Below are positions 17,067 through 26,496 of a DNA stretch of 64,000 nucleotides, in pieces. Below the pieces are notes generated by a model. It searched no databases and was not told where the DNA came from. It saw only the letters and a program-made list of their open reading frames with translations. A program made the translations under genes and the position numbers. Source of the stretch: Desulfobacteraceae bacterium. GTDB lineage: Bacteria; Desulfobacterota; Desulfobacteria; Desulfobacterales; Desulfosalsimonadaceae. The stretch is from positions 22,441 through 86,440 of the forward strand of contig JAABTJ010000012.1 of the NCBI GenBank assembly GCA_011389935.1, in the 5' to 3' direction. Each line of letters opens with the position of its first letter. Positions within the stretch are counted from its first letter, which is position 1.

Positions 17067-17864
17067 GTGACCGTGGACCGATCTTCCGGACATGAAAACA
17101 GCCGGCGCGCCGTCGTCGTTGAAAACCTGCACAAAAACTTCGGCCCGCTCGAGGTGTTGAAGGGGGTATCCCTTACGGCGCACGAGGGGGATGTGATTGC
17201 CATGATCGGATCCTCCGGATCCGGGAAAAGCACCCTCCTGAGATGCATCAACCTGCTGGAAATCCCCACTTCCGGCGAAATTTACGTAGGCGACGAGCAT
17301 ATACGCCTTTCCCGAAACCGGAAAGGGGAGTCCGTACCGGAAGACAGCCGACAGGTGGACCGCATCCGCACGAAACTGGGCATGGTCTTCCAGCATTTCA
17401 ACCTCTGGTCTCACATGACCGTTCTTGACAACATCATCGAGGCCCCGGTGCACGTGCGGAAAAGGCCCAAAAAGGAATCCAGGGAAAAGGGGATGGCCTA
17501 CCTGGAAAAGGTCGGCATCGCCGATCGCTCCCATTACTACCCCGCCCAGCTTTCCGGCGGACAAAAGCAGCGGGCCGCCATCGCACGGGCCCTTGCCATG
17601 GAGCCCGAAGTGCTCCTTTTTGACGAGCCGACCTCGGCGCTCGATCCGGAACTGGTCGGCGAAGTGCTGCTCGTCATGCAGAATCTCGCAAAAGAGGGCC
17701 GGACCATGATCATGGCCACCCACGAGATGGGTTTTGCCAAAGACGTATCCAACCATGTCCTTTTTTTGCATAACGGCATTATCGAGGACGAGGGGGCGCC
17801 GGACTATATTTTCACCGATCCGAAATCCGAGCGCTGCCGCCAGTTTTTATCACGCTTTTTCTGA
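17067..17864 (+). CDS. Polar amino acid ABC transporter ATP-binding protein
   Basis: The 265-residue protein is a GlnQ/HisP-type ATPase. Walker A GSSGSGKST is at about residues 48-56, the signature LSGGQKQR near 168 and Walker B VLLFDEPTSALD near 188, followed by the switch histidine in MATHEMGFAK. It powers import through the two permeases downstream. It begins with GTG, with AAGGA five bases ahead. The operon order is ATPase, binding protein, permease, permease, and all parts of a complete importer are present. Confidence 0.92.
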   Translation: MTVDRSSGHENSRRAVVVENLHKNFGPLEVLKGVSLTAHEGDVIAMIGSSGSGKSTLLRCINLLEIPTSGEIYVGDEHIRLSRNRKGESVPEDSRQVDRIRTKLGMVFQHFNLWSHMTVLDNIIEAPVHVRKRPKKESREKGMAYLEKVGIADRSHYYPAQLSGGQKQRAAIARALAMEPEVLLFDEPTSALDPELVGEVLLVMQNLAKEGRTMIMATHEMGFAKDVSNHVLFLHNGIIEDEGAPDYIFTDPKSERCRQFLSRFF

Positions 17865-17914
17865 TAAAAAACCCGCAAACAAGCAGTCGTTAACCCCAAC
17901 CTTCTGGAGGAAAC

Positions 17915-18697
17915 ATGAGACACATTGTTAAAATTACCGCATCCGTTATCCTTGCCCTGTTTTTTCTGAGCACCGGCGCACATGCAGAAAACGTGGTCCG
18001 AATCGGCACCGAGGGTGCCTACCCCCCGTTTAACTACATTGACAAGGACGGCAACCTGCAGGGCTTCGATATTGAAATCGCCGAGGCCTTGTGCGAGGCG
18101 GCCGAAATGGAATGCACCTTCGTTACCCAGAGCTGGGACGGCATGATCCCAGCCCTTCTGGCCAGAAAATACGACGCCATCATCGCTTCCATGAGCATTA
18201 CGGAAGAACGCAAGGAAAGGGTGGACTTTACCAAGAAGTACTACCAGACGCCCGCCCGGTTTGTGACGCACAAGGATGCGAATATTGAAATTACTGAAGA
18301 AGACCTTCGCGGCAAGACCGTGGGCGTCCAAAGGGCGACGGTTTCCGCCAACTTTATCAACGACAATTTCTCGGACATACTGACCATACGGTCCTATGAC
18401 ACCCAGGAAGAAGCCAACATGGATATTGTATCCAACCGCCTTGACCTGCTCTTTGCGGATGCCGTGGTCCTGCAGAACGGGTTTCTCGAAACCGAACCCG
18501 GCGCGGATTACGAATTCATCGGCCCCAGCTACACTGATGAGGAATGGTTCGGCGAGGGCATCGGCATCGCACTGCGCAAAGGGGACGACGAACTGCGCGA
18601 AAAGTTCAACAAGGCAATCATCCAGATTCGCCGGGACGGCACCTACAAGGAAATCAACGACAAGTATTTCGATTTCGACGTGTATGGCGACGAATAA
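17915..18697 (+). CDS. Periplasmic polar amino acid-binding protein
   Basis: This 260-residue family 3 solute-binding protein has an N-terminal signal peptide (to about residue 24, ending THAHA-like GAHAEN) and the ligand-site pattern VVRIGTEGAYPPFNYIDKDGNLQGFDIEI found in lysine/arginine/ornithine and histidine binders. The D-x-x-I-A-S-M-S-I-T-E-E-R-x-x-x-V-D-F block near residue 88 is the family signature. It captures an amino acid, probably cationic, in the periplasm and hands it to the permeases. TGGAGGAAAC precedes the ATG. A stem-loop follows the gene and may raise its expression over the permeases. Confidence 0.9.
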   Translation: MRHIVKITASVILALFFLSTGAHAENVVRIGTEGAYPPFNYIDKDGNLQGFDIEIAEALCEAAEMECTFVTQSWDGMIPALLARKYDAIIASMSITEERKERVDFTKKYYQTPARFVTHKDANIEITEEDLRGKTVGVQRATVSANFINDNFSDILTIRSYDTQEEANMDIVSNRLDLLFADAVVLQNGFLETEPGADYEFIGPSYTDEEWFGEGIGIALRKGDDELREKFNKAIIQIRRDGTYKEINDKYFDFDVYGDE

Positions 18698-18725
18698 TCA
18701 TCGCAAGTAGAACCCATCTCAAAAT

Positions 18726-18758
18726 GCGGCCCCTGTGGGAACGCCTCCGCGGGGCCGC
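18726..18758 (+). terminator. Intercistronic stem-loop after the binding-protein gene
   Basis: GCGGCCCC at 18726-18733 pairs with GGGGCCGC at 18751-18758, and a T-rich stretch follows. Such hairpins after binding-protein genes usually stabilise upstream mRNA or partly terminate transcription so that binding protein exceeds permease. Confidence 0.6.
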
Positions 18759-18788
18759 CATATTTCGTTTTTGAAAAAAGGGGCGCCC

Positions 18789-19478
18789 TTGTTTGACCTC
18801 CAGGGATACGGCCCGCTTCTGCTCCAGGGAGCGAAGCTCACGATTTACGTCGGCGTCTGCTCGATGGTTATCGCCATCGGGCTGGGGCTGCTCGGCGTGT
18901 TGGGCCAATTGTCAAAATCTCCCGTGGTGCGGTTTCTGGTTACCACCTACACCACCGTTGTCCGGGGAATTCCGGAACTCGTCCTGATTCTTCTGGTCTA
19001 CTACGGGGTGCCCACCCTGATCCAGGACATCTCGGCCGCCGCCGGCTCCCCGGTGTATGTGGCACTTGATCCATTCGTGTCCGGCACGGCCACGATCGGT
19101 TTCATATACGGTGCCTTTTCAACCGAAGTGTTCCGGGGGGCCTATCTTGCCGTACCCAGGGGGCAGATCGAGGCCGCCCGGGCCTGCGGCATGTCCGGCG
19201 CCTTGACCTTCCGGCGGATAACCCTCCCCCAGATGATGCGCTACGCACTGCCCGGTTTGGGAAACGTCTGGATGGTCCTGATCAAGGCAACCGCGCTGAT
19301 TTCCGTAATCCAGCTCCCGGAACTCATGCGCAGCGCGGATATCGCGGCAAAAAACACGCGAATGCCATTCACCTTCTTTTTTGCGGCATCCCTCATCTAC
19401 CTTGCAATTACGATCATATCCAACATCGTGCAGCAGTGGGCCGAAAAAAGAACCAGCCGGGGCGTAAGGAGGGCATAA
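18789..19478 (+). CDS. Polar amino acid ABC transporter permease (HisQ-like)
   Basis: About 229 residues with five predicted membrane helices and the permease EAA loop EAARACGMSGALTFRRITLPQMMRYALPGL near residue 134, which docks on the ATPase. The chosen TTG start at 18789 (reads FDLQGYGPLLLQG, as in relatives) has AAGGGG upstream. A GTG at 18735 would place the start inside the hairpin and add an unlikely arginine-rich tail. It forms the channel with the next gene, eight bases downstream. Confidence 0.85.
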   Translation: MFDLQGYGPLLLQGAKLTIYVGVCSMVIAIGLGLLGVLGQLSKSPVVRFLVTTYTTVVRGIPELVLILLVYYGVPTLIQDISAAAGSPVYVALDPFVSGTATIGFIYGAFSTEVFRGAYLAVPRGQIEAARACGMSGALTFRRITLPQMMRYALPGLGNVWMVLIKATALISVIQLPELMRSADIAAKNTRMPFTFFFAASLIYLAITIISNIVQQWAEKRTSRGVRRA

Positions 19479-19485
19479 GCGGACC

Positions 19486-20178
19486 ATGGACATTATCATT
19501 GAAAGCCTGCCCCGATTGCTGCACGGCACCTTCATAACCATACAGATTACCGCATTGAGCGTATTCATCGGCTTCTGCATGGCCATTCCCCTGGCCATCA
19601 TTCGCGTATCCGGCCGGCGCATTCTTTCTTTGCCCGTATATGCCTTTACCTTTTATTTCAGGGGCACACCCCTTCTGGTCCAGATATTCCTCATATACTA
19701 CGGCAGCGGCCAGTTCCAGGTTTTCCTGGCCTCGGTGGGCATCTGGCCCCTGTTCCAGAGCGCATGGTTCTGTGCCGTACTCGCCCTGACCCTCAACACC
19801 GCCGCCTATTCCACGGAAATATTCCGGGGGGGCATCCAGGGCGTGCCCGCCGGTGAAATCGAGGCTGCACGGGCCTGCGGGATGTCCGGCATGCGCCTTT
19901 ACCAAAGGATCATCATCCCCAGGGCCATCCGCATTGCATGGCCCGCCTACACCAACGAGGTTATCTTCCTGCTGCAGGCGTCCTCCCTTGTCTCCATCAT
20001 CACCGTCATGGATCTCACGGGCGTAGCCCGGGAAATCGCCGCCCGCAGCTTCGCCTTCTATGAAATTTACATCTTCGCCGCCGTGCTCTATATTATCGTG
20101 GTTTATGGCGTGCTATGGGCGTTCAAACGTATTGAAACCCGCATGAACGCCTATCTTCGAATGGAAATTACCGGATAA
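19486..20178 (+). CDS. Polar amino acid ABC transporter permease (HisM-like)
   Basis: The 230-residue protein is the second permease, with several membrane helices and its own EAA loop, EIEAARACGMSGMRLYQRIIIPRAIRIAWPAYTNE, near residue 125. It is similar in plan to the preceding permease, as expected for a heterodimeric channel. It starts with ATG at 19486 and its TAA stop overlaps the ATG of the EamA gene by one base, so the exporter-like gene probably shares the transcript. Confidence 0.9.
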   Translation: MDIIIESLPRLLHGTFITIQITALSVFIGFCMAIPLAIIRVSGRRILSLPVYAFTFYFRGTPLLVQIFLIYYGSGQFQVFLASVGIWPLFQSAWFCAVLALTLNTAAYSTEIFRGGIQGVPAGEIEAARACGMSGMRLYQRIIIPRAIRIAWPAYTNEVIFLLQASSLVSIITVMDLTGVAREIAARSFAFYEIYIFAAVLYIIVVYGVLWAFKRIETRMNAYLRMEITG

Positions 20179-21059
20179 TGTCCACACGCGCGCACCTCAA
20201 GGGCGATATTCTGCTGCTTTTCACGGCAATAATCTGGGGATCCGCATTCGTGGCCCAGAAAATCGGCATGGACCATATCGGCCCCTTCATGTACACCGGC
20301 ATCCGCTTCGCCCTGGGCGCACTGTTTTTAACCCCGTTAATGCTGTTTTTAAGCCGGTCGCGGCCGTTTGTCATCAAACAGCGCACCGGCCCCTCGCTTT
20401 TGCTGTCCGGTTTGCTGGCGGGCGGCTTTCTTTTCGGGGGGAGCATCCTCCAGCAGATCGGGATCATCTATACCACCGCCGGAAAAGCGGGATTCATTAC
20501 CGGGCTCTACGTGGTCATCGTTCCCCTGCTCGGGTTGATATGGGGCTTGCGCCCCGGCAAGGGCGTATGGGCGGGGGCGATTCTCGCGGTCATCGGGCTT
20601 TACCTGCTGACCGTAGAGGAAGGATTCTCCCTTGGCGTCGGGGATACCCTCGTCATTATCTGCGCCTTTATGTACGCCCTGCATGTGCTGGTCATCGGCT
20701 GGCTGGCACCCCGCGTGGACGTACTGCGGCTGGCTGTCATGCAGTTCTGGGTCTGCTCCGGCATAAGCCTTCTCATCGGGATATTCGTGGAAACGCTGAC
20801 ATGGGCCGCCGTAAAAAATGCGGCCGCGCCGATCCTGTACGGCGGACTGCTCTCCGTGGGGGTAGGCTTCACCCTCCAGGTCGTGGCCCAGCGAAAAGCC
20901 CCCCCTGCCCATGCCGCCATCATCCTGAGCCTGGAAACCGTTTTCGCCGTGATGGCAGGCCTGGTAATCCTGGGCGAGACCCTGCCCGCCCGGGGCTGGG
21001 CAGGGTGTGCGCTGATGCTTTGCGGCATGGTTGCCTCCCAGATCGAAATGCAAAAATGA
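20178..21059 (+). CDS. EamA (drug/metabolite) family transporter
   Basis: This 293-residue protein has ten hydrophobic segments in two EamA repeats. The first starts with the WGSAFVAQKIG motif near residue 15, and the second ends with the typical LSLETVFAVMAGLVILGETLP segment near 252. EamA proteins usually export amino acids or metabolites by exchange or proton coupling. Overlap with the amino acid importer operon suggests it exports a related solute, or balances its pool. No clear terminator follows. Confidence 0.88.
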   Translation: MSTRAHLKGDILLLFTAIIWGSAFVAQKIGMDHIGPFMYTGIRFALGALFLTPLMLFLSRSRPFVIKQRTGPSLLLSGLLAGGFLFGGSILQQIGIIYTTAGKAGFITGLYVVIVPLLGLIWGLRPGKGVWAGAILAVIGLYLLTVEEGFSLGVGDTLVIICAFMYALHVLVIGWLAPRVDVLRLAVMQFWVCSGISLLIGIFVETLTWAAVKNAAAPILYGGLLSVGVGFTLQVVAQRKAPPAHAAIILSLETVFAVMAGLVILGETLPARGWAGCALMLCGMVASQIEMQK

Positions 21060-21071
21060 CGAGGGGCTTTT

Positions 21072-21099
21072 TTGACATCCCATGCGAACCCGTTACTAT
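21072..21099 (+). promoter_or_regulatory. Candidate sigma-70 promoter
   Basis: A perfect -35 TTGACA (21072-21077) is followed after 16 bases by TACTAT (21094-21099). It lies in the gap after the EamA gene and would drive the small monooxygenase-fold gene at 21209 with a leader of about 100 bases. Confidence 0.45.
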
Positions 21100-21208
21100 T
21101 AGAGTAGTATTGGCACCATCGCTTTATTCCGCACCGGTTCATGCCGGCAGCGGCAAATTTTCCGCAATCGGGCGATCGTACTGATTTTGAAGCAATGGAG
21201 GCAATGGC

Positions 21209-21496
21209 ATGGCCGTTAAAATCATTATCCGCAGAAACGTCACCAAAGAGGCAAGGGATGAAGCCTACCCCCTTTTCCTGCGGCTCAGGGAGGGAGCAAT
21301 GAGCCAGGACGGCTATATTTCCGGGGAAACGCTCCGAAATTTTGACGACCCAGACGACCATGTCGTCATCAGCACATGGCGATCCATAGACGACTGGAAA
21401 GCCTGGGAGAAGAGCCCGCAGAGAAAGGAAATACAAACCCGCCTGGACACGATACTGGGGGAAAAAACCGAGTACAACGTCTACCATTATGCGTGA
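21209..21496 (+). CDS. Antibiotic-biosynthesis-monooxygenase-fold protein
   Basis: The 95-residue protein has the ferredoxin-like ABM fold: an IIIRRNV first strand, a helix with LFLRLREGAM, then GYISGETLRNFDDPDDHVVISTWRS and a WKAWEKSPQR helix. The histidine and tryptophan of HVVISTWRSIDDW fit the family. Members include quinol monooxygenases and heme-degrading enzymes, but many have no known activity; in an anaerobe an oxygenase role is doubtful. GGAGG lies eight bases before the ATG. It appears to be a single-gene unit. Confidence 0.8.
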   Translation: MAVKIIIRRNVTKEARDEAYPLFLRLREGAMSQDGYISGETLRNFDDPDDHVVISTWRSIDDWKAWEKSPQRKEIQTRLDTILGEKTEYNVYHYA

Positions 21497-21652
21497 AAAA
21501 AAGTATACCTGCCCCGCCTTTTTCTGTTTTGGCCGCACAATGGACCTGCCCGTCAGAATTGCATTCCGGTAAACAATCTGGTAAGAACAAATCAGGGATA
21601 CACTGCCAATAATGAAAGGCATTGCACAAGCCCCTGAGGCGTGGAGAAAAAC

Positions 21653-22612
21653 ATGTCGAGCCGCCCCAATTCTATGCTCCTTGTTATTTGCATCATCTGC
21701 CTGGCCGGGCTTGCGGGCTGCAAATCTTATCTGCCCAAATCGACATCGGCAGCACCGGAAGCCCTTAACGGGCGCCTTACCGTAGGCAGCGACAATCGCA
21801 CCTACCGCCTGCACATCCCCGAAGGATACGCCAATGAAAAGCCGGTGCCGCTGGTTCTTGCCCTGCACGGCGCCTTCAGTTCCGGCCGGAAAATGGAGCG
21901 CTTTTCCGGATTTTCGGCGCTGGCCGATAAAGAAGGATTTATCGTAGTCTATCCCGACGGCATCGGCCTGTTTGGGCTTTTGCGCCACTGGAATGCCGGA
22001 TTCTGCTGCGGCCGGGCCATGACCGCCGATTGGAATGACACAGACTTCCTCCTCCGCTTGATCGATGTACTGTCCGAACACCTGGCTGTCGATCCAAAGC
22101 GAATATATCTCGTTGGCATGTCCAACGGCGGCATGCTTGCCCACAAGTTCGCTGCGGAACATCCCCAACGGATCGCCGCCGTCGCCCTGGTGGCTGCCGC
22201 CGTTGGGGCGCGCTGGCAGGGGCAGGAAGAAATGCAGGGCGTCCTCCCCCCCTCGCTGCCGGTTCCGGCGATTATCATTCACGCCAAAGATGATCCGGTC
22301 ATCCCGTTTGAAGGCGGCCGCGGCGACAATCGTGACGATGTGGAATATCTCGGCCCGAAAGACGCCGTTGCCTTCTGGTGCAATGCCAACCAATGCGGTG
22401 AGGTGCCTGTAGAAAACATCCGGTTGCAGGAAAAAGGGGATTGGATTCGGTGGGATACCTGCATGGGCGATGCTGAAGTGGCCTTTCTGGCCGTTGACAA
22501 AGGGGGACATGCGTGGCCGGGCGAACAAACCGACCCGCCGAACCTATCCGAAGACGATATCAGCGGCACTGAAGCCGCGTGGCGCTTCCTGTCCCGATTT
22601 TCCCGGGAATGA
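21653..22612 (+). CDS. Lipoprotein esterase of the PHB depolymerase/feruloyl esterase family
   Basis: About 319 residues. A lipoprotein signal ends in the lipobox LAGC near residue 21. The mature part has an alpha/beta hydrolase fold with LALHGAFSSG near 70, the nucleophile motif GMSNGGM near 153, an aspartate in HAKDDPVIP and a final histidine in GGHAWPG, matching COG3509 polyhydroxybutyrate depolymerase/LpqC-like esterases. It is probably anchored to the outer membrane and cleaves an ester of unknown origin. GGAG eight bases ahead favours the ATG at 21653 over a GTG at 21641. Confidence 0.85.
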   Translation: MSSRPNSMLLVICIICLAGLAGCKSYLPKSTSAAPEALNGRLTVGSDNRTYRLHIPEGYANEKPVPLVLALHGAFSSGRKMERFSGFSALADKEGFIVVYPDGIGLFGLLRHWNAGFCCGRAMTADWNDTDFLLRLIDVLSEHLAVDPKRIYLVGMSNGGMLAHKFAAEHPQRIAAVALVAAAVGARWQGQEEMQGVLPPSLPVPAIIIHAKDDPVIPFEGGRGDNRDDVEYLGPKDAVAFWCNANQCGEVPVENIRLQEKGDWIRWDTCMGDAEVAFLAVDKGGHAWPGEQTDPPNLSEDDISGTEAAWRFLSRFSRE

Positions 22613-22698
22613 TCAGGGCGTTCTGACGCCGGTTTCAGCACTGCATCTTCATTTACGAAACGAATGTTGAGATGGGTTTTATTGAAAAGGCGATCCTT

Positions 22699-25600
22699 AT
22701 GAAACGCGTTTTCATTCTTCTGGCATGTCTGGGTATATTGGCCGCGGCGCAGCCTTTATCCGCATTCATGCCAACCGACGACAAACTGCGCACAACCGAA
22801 AGCGCTCATTTCATCTACATTTATCAGGCAGCGCTGGAAGACCGCATGCCAAAGCTCATTGGCGACTGCGAAGACGCCTACGAGATGCTGACGCCGATCT
22901 TTCACTGGACGCCGCGTGAAAAACCGATCGTGCTGTTTTCCGACGGCTATGATCTTCACAATGGATGGGCCACGGTGTTTCCCCGGCCGACCATGATGAT
23001 TTTCGCAGCGGACACGCTGCCGGGTTCCACCATATATGAACCGGGAGACACCCTCCGCCGGACCGTTTTCCACGAATTTACGCATCTCCTCTCAATGGAC
23101 CCCCAATTCGGCTTCGACGGCGTCTTGCACCGTATTTTCGGCCGTGTTCTGCCCGCACCGGGCGACCCGCTTTCCATGCTGATCACATTTTTGGCCATGC
23201 CGCCCGGCGCCGTGGCGCCAACATGGTTCATTGAAGGTCTGGCCATATGGTCGGAAACGGAGATGGCGGGGCCGGGGCGGGGCCGGAACACGCTTGTCGA
23301 CATGATCTTTCGTGCGGCCGCTGCGGAGGATCGATTGCTGCCGCCGACAAAATGGGATTTGAACCAGCCCGAATGGCCGTTTGGAACAACCGCCTATATT
23401 TACGGGATGAAAATGATCCAGTACGCGCACGAAACATACGGCATGGGCGAAGAAGAGAAAAATGTGATCGGCGACTTGTCGATATCCGCAGCGGATTCCT
23501 TCCCCTTTTTTTTCAGCGGACGGGCGTACCCCGTCACCGGGGAGACGTTTTCCGAGCTCGCATGGCAAACGCTCGAATACGAAAAAACGCGCCAGGAAGA
23601 ACGCATCCAGCAGCTGTCGTCGCACCCGTTTACTCGTCTGGAAAGGCTGACGCCGCCGGAACTCCAGGTCTATCACCCCCGCTTCGATCATACCGGCCGA
23701 CGGATCCTTTTCAGCGGCGCCCGGGAGGAACAGCGGGACACCCTGTATCTTTTCGATGCGGGAAAAGACCATGACCCCCTCCAGCGGTTGCACGGGATAC
23801 GGGCCGACGGATCCTTTTCGAGGCTCGCGGCCTCTTCGGACCGATCCTATTATTATTACACGCGGCTCAACTCGCCGCGCCGGGAAAAATGGGTATCTGA
23901 ACTTCACCGATACGACGCCTCCCGCAACCGCTCCCGGAAAATCACCGGGAAAGGCAGGTATCGCCTGCCTGCTGTCAGTCCGGATGACAGGAGACTCGCC
24001 GCCGTAAGAGACGAAGCGGGGAAACGGGTTCTGCTCGAAGTGCCGCTGGCGAAAGCCGGTGATTCAGCCAGCGAACGGATCCTTGTGGAGGCGCCGCCCG
24101 GTACCACCCTGGTCGATCCCGTCTATGCGCCGGATGGCCGAACCCTCGTCTATATCCGCGCCGACGAAACCTCCTCACAGCTTCGCCGCATGGATTTTGA
24201 ATCGGGAGAAGACTTGATTCTCGTTGAATGGCCCGCCATCATCACCTCGCCGGTGTTCCACCCAAAAGGGGATGAACTGGTTTTTGTGTCGGACAAAAAC
24301 GGCGTCTACAACCTCTACCAAATGACATACCATCCCGATGCCCGCCCCGTGGCGCTCACGCATGTGCTGAGCGGTGTTTTTCAACCGGACTTCTCCCCGG
24401 ACGGCCGGCAGCTTGCCGTGACCGCATATGACGCCGACGGCTACTACCTGTCCCTTATCGATTATCCCTCAGATGCATTCCGCAGCGGTATCAAGGCACT
24501 GCCAAAGATCGAACCCGCCTGGACCCCGCTGACCATGAACCAGAAACAGCGAAGGGCGGTTGAAAAGCAGGAAAAAAACCCCAATGCGAAGGATACCGAA
24601 TCCTACCGCCCCTATCGAAACGTGCGCCCGGATTACTGGTCTCCATGGCTGAACGCGAGCCCTGAGGGCGTGCAGGGTGGTTTATTCGCCAATTTTTCCG
24701 ATCCCGTAAACCGGCATCAGCTGATGGTTCAGGGCGGTATTGAATCAGAATACCAGACACCCCTGGCTTCCGTGGTCTATGATTACGCACGGTTCGAACC
24801 CATCCTCACCCTTTACGGATTCCACGACCAAACCCGCTATTACAAGCTGCTGGAAGATACGGATGCGCTGTTCTATGATTATGACGAAGAAATCGGCGGG
24901 CTCGGCGCGATGCTGACCTTTCCTTTCCAGCGGGCGGATTACAGCGTCCACCTGTCTCTTGGCTGCCAGTGGCGCCGTTCCCGGTCCATCAGGGAAAGTA
25001 GGGACATTTTTGCCGATGCCGAATTGATTACCGACCATGAGCTTTTTGCGGGGGAAGAGGCCGCCGCATGGATGGGCCTCCAATATTTCAGCGGCACCGC
25101 TTTTCGCCGCAGTCATTCCGTGGAGGATGGACGACGCGTGTCCATCGCAGTGGAGCGTGCGGACGCAGACCTTGGCGGGGATCTGAGCCGGACGCGTGCG
25201 CTCGGCGCATGGCACGAATACGTAAGCCTCCCCTGGTTCACCAATCATGTGCTGAAAATGGAAGGGCATTACGGCACCAGTTCCGGCGACCAAAAGGCGC
25301 AAGGCGCTTTCGGCCTGGGCGGTTTTTACGATTCCATCGCCGAAGCCACGCCCGGGATGCCGCGTACGCTGGGCCTGCGCGGATACGGGTCAAACACGCA
25401 GGTGGGCACCGACATTGTGAAAGCAGGGGCGGCCTACCGGTTCCCCATCTTCCGCTTTTATCAGAACGCAGGCCCGACCTTTCCGCTCTACATGCACCAG
25501 ATTTTTGGAGAAATTTTTTACGAAGGGGGACGCGCCACCGGTATGGAACCGGCAGGCCGGGACCGCAACAAATGGCTCAACGCCCACGGCATTGAGATCA

Positions 25601-25758
25601 ACATGGGGTTCACGGTCCTGCGCCTGATCGACATTGCACCGGGCATCGGCGCGGTCTATGCCTTTGACCGGACCGAAAGAAAACACGCAACAGACGACGA
25701 CACCAACGACGACCGGCTGCAGGTCTATATCAGCCTGAAATCGGTCGTCAATTTCTGA
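22699..25758 (+). CDS. Secreted metallopeptidase-like protein with beta-propeller and C-terminal barrel
   Basis: About 1019 residues in three parts. After a signal peptide (1-23), a gluzincin-like domain carries HEFTH at about 125-129 and a downstream glutamate in WFIEGLAIWSE near 179. Residues from about 310 to 630 contain repeated YxPDGRxLxY-type blades of a TolB-like beta-propeller. The last 330 residues look like an outer-membrane or surface beta-barrel domain, ending in phenylalanine as many outer-membrane proteins do. The ATG at 22699 gives a normal signal peptide; an ATG nine codons earlier is less likely. It may be a self-anchored surface protease, but activity is unproven. Confidence 0.75.
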   Translation: MKRVFILLACLGILAAAQPLSAFMPTDDKLRTTESAHFIYIYQAALEDRMPKLIGDCEDAYEMLTPIFHWTPREKPIVLFSDGYDLHNGWATVFPRPTMMIFAADTLPGSTIYEPGDTLRRTVFHEFTHLLSMDPQFGFDGVLHRIFGRVLPAPGDPLSMLITFLAMPPGAVAPTWFIEGLAIWSETEMAGPGRGRNTLVDMIFRAAAAEDRLLPPTKWDLNQPEWPFGTTAYIYGMKMIQYAHETYGMGEEEKNVIGDLSISAADSFPFFFSGRAYPVTGETFSELAWQTLEYEKTRQEERIQQLSSHPFTRLERLTPPELQVYHPRFDHTGRRILFSGAREEQRDTLYLFDAGKDHDPLQRLHGIRADGSFSRLAASSDRSYYYYTRLNSPRREKWVSELHRYDASRNRSRKITGKGRYRLPAVSPDDRRLAAVRDEAGKRVLLEVPLAKAGDSASERILVEAPPGTTLVDPVYAPDGRTLVYIRADETSSQLRRMDFESGEDLILVEWPAIITSPVFHPKGDELVFVSDKNGVYNLYQMTYHPDARPVALTHVLSGVFQPDFSPDGRQLAVTAYDADGYYLSLIDYPSDAFRSGIKALPKIEPAWTPLTMNQKQRRAVEKQEKNPNAKDTESYRPYRNVRPDYWSPWLNASPEGVQGGLFANFSDPVNRHQLMVQGGIESEYQTPLASVVYDYARFEPILTLYGFHDQTRYYKLLEDTDALFYDYDEEIGGLGAMLTFPFQRADYSVHLSLGCQWRRSRSIRESRDIFADAELITDHELFAGEEAAAWMGLQYFSGTAFRRSHSVEDGRRVSIAVERADADLGGDLSRTRALGAWHEYVSLPWFTNHVLKMEGHYGTSSGDQKAQGAFGLGGFYDSIAEATPGMPRTLGLRGYGSNTQVGTDIVKAGAAYRFPIFRFYQNAGPTFPLYMHQIFGEIFYEGGRATGMEPAGRDRNKWLNAHGIEINMGFTVLRLIDIAPGIGAVYAFDRTERKHATDDDTNDDRLQVYISLKSVVNF

Positions 25759-25801
25759 CGGCCTCGTAAAAGTCCGATATCTGCGGCGTCATTCCGAGGA
25801 A

Positions 25802-25858
25802 CCGAATGAATCGCAGAAGCGGTTTCAAAAACACTTCTACGATTCATTCGGTTTTTTT
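25802..25858 (+). terminator. Strong rho-independent terminator
   Basis: CCGAATGAATCG at 25802-25813 pairs with CGATTCATTCGG at 25840-25851, the stem extended inward by AGAAG/CTTCT, and seven T follow. It ends the metallopeptidase gene. Confidence 0.85.
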
Positions 25859-25875
25859 CTACCGTTTGGAGGCCG

Positions 25876-26496
25876 CTATTCCGACGGAATCACGGTCACC
25901 AGGTATTCTCCAACAATTTCGGCCATGTCCCGCGGCATCGACCGATCGCTGCTGCCGGCCGCCCAGGCAGCGGCGTATGCGTTGTTATGCGTTGCAATAA
26001 TTTTCTCCTGAATGACCGCACCTTCGCTGTCAACAAGTCTCAGGTAAATATCCATGTAGGACGACCCCGCCAAAGCGCCCCCCCACATACGGGCGCCGGG
26101 GCTGGTAATGCGCATGTCCAGAATTTCTCCCTCCACCTTGACCGTATTCTTTTCCAGGCTGCCGGAGGCGCCTTTTTCGATTGCTTCCACGGAATCGAAT
26201 TTGTTTTTCCCTTTTACATGGAAAAGCAGCGCCCCTTGAAACTCATTCAGCTCATATGCATAATCCGACTGGTGCTGGGAAGGAACCGTGAAGGCTTCAA
26301 TACGGAGATTTTTGAAAACACCCGCATTTTCAAGCGCTTTTTCCTCTCTGACCATATCGATGGTGGCCCCGTCGATGCGTTCGATGCCTGCATGTTGTTT
26401 GTCCATCTCATAATTCCGGCTCCCGGAACAGGCGGCGACCAAAAACAGCAGGATCAGAATGCTTGCAAAAAGTACAACCGGCCTTGATTTTCTCAT
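25876..26496 (-). CDS. Hypothetical lipoprotein (DUF4410-like)
   Basis: The 206-residue protein has a lipoprotein signal with lipobox LVAAC at residues 19-23. The mature domain, with KNLRIEAFTVPS, a long middle rich in strands and a final RDMAEIVGEYLVTVIP helix, resembles DUF4410-type periplasmic lipoproteins. Function is unknown. It is transcribed toward the metallopeptidase gene, whose terminator separates them. Confidence 0.6.
   Translation of the reverse strand: MRKSRPVVLFASILILLFLVAACSGSRNYEMDKQHAGIERIDGATIDMVREEKALENAGVFKNLRIEAFTVPSQHQSDYAYELNEFQGALLFHVKGKNKFDSVEAIEKGASGSLEKNTVKVEGEILDMRITSPGARMWGGALAGSSYMDIYLRLVDSEGAVIQEKIIATHNNAYAAAWAAGSSDRSMPRDMAEIVGEYLVTVIPSE

Noticed and set aside
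20600..22528. Long minus-strand open frame of 642 codons
   Set aside because: It runs antisense across three different real genes (EamA, ABM-fold, esterase) and the gaps between them.
25758..25801. GC/AT segment CGGCCTCGTAAAAGTCCG after the metallopeptidase as a dispersed repeat
   Set aside because: It looks like repeats seen in related genomes, but only one copy was noticed in the window, so it is not claimed.
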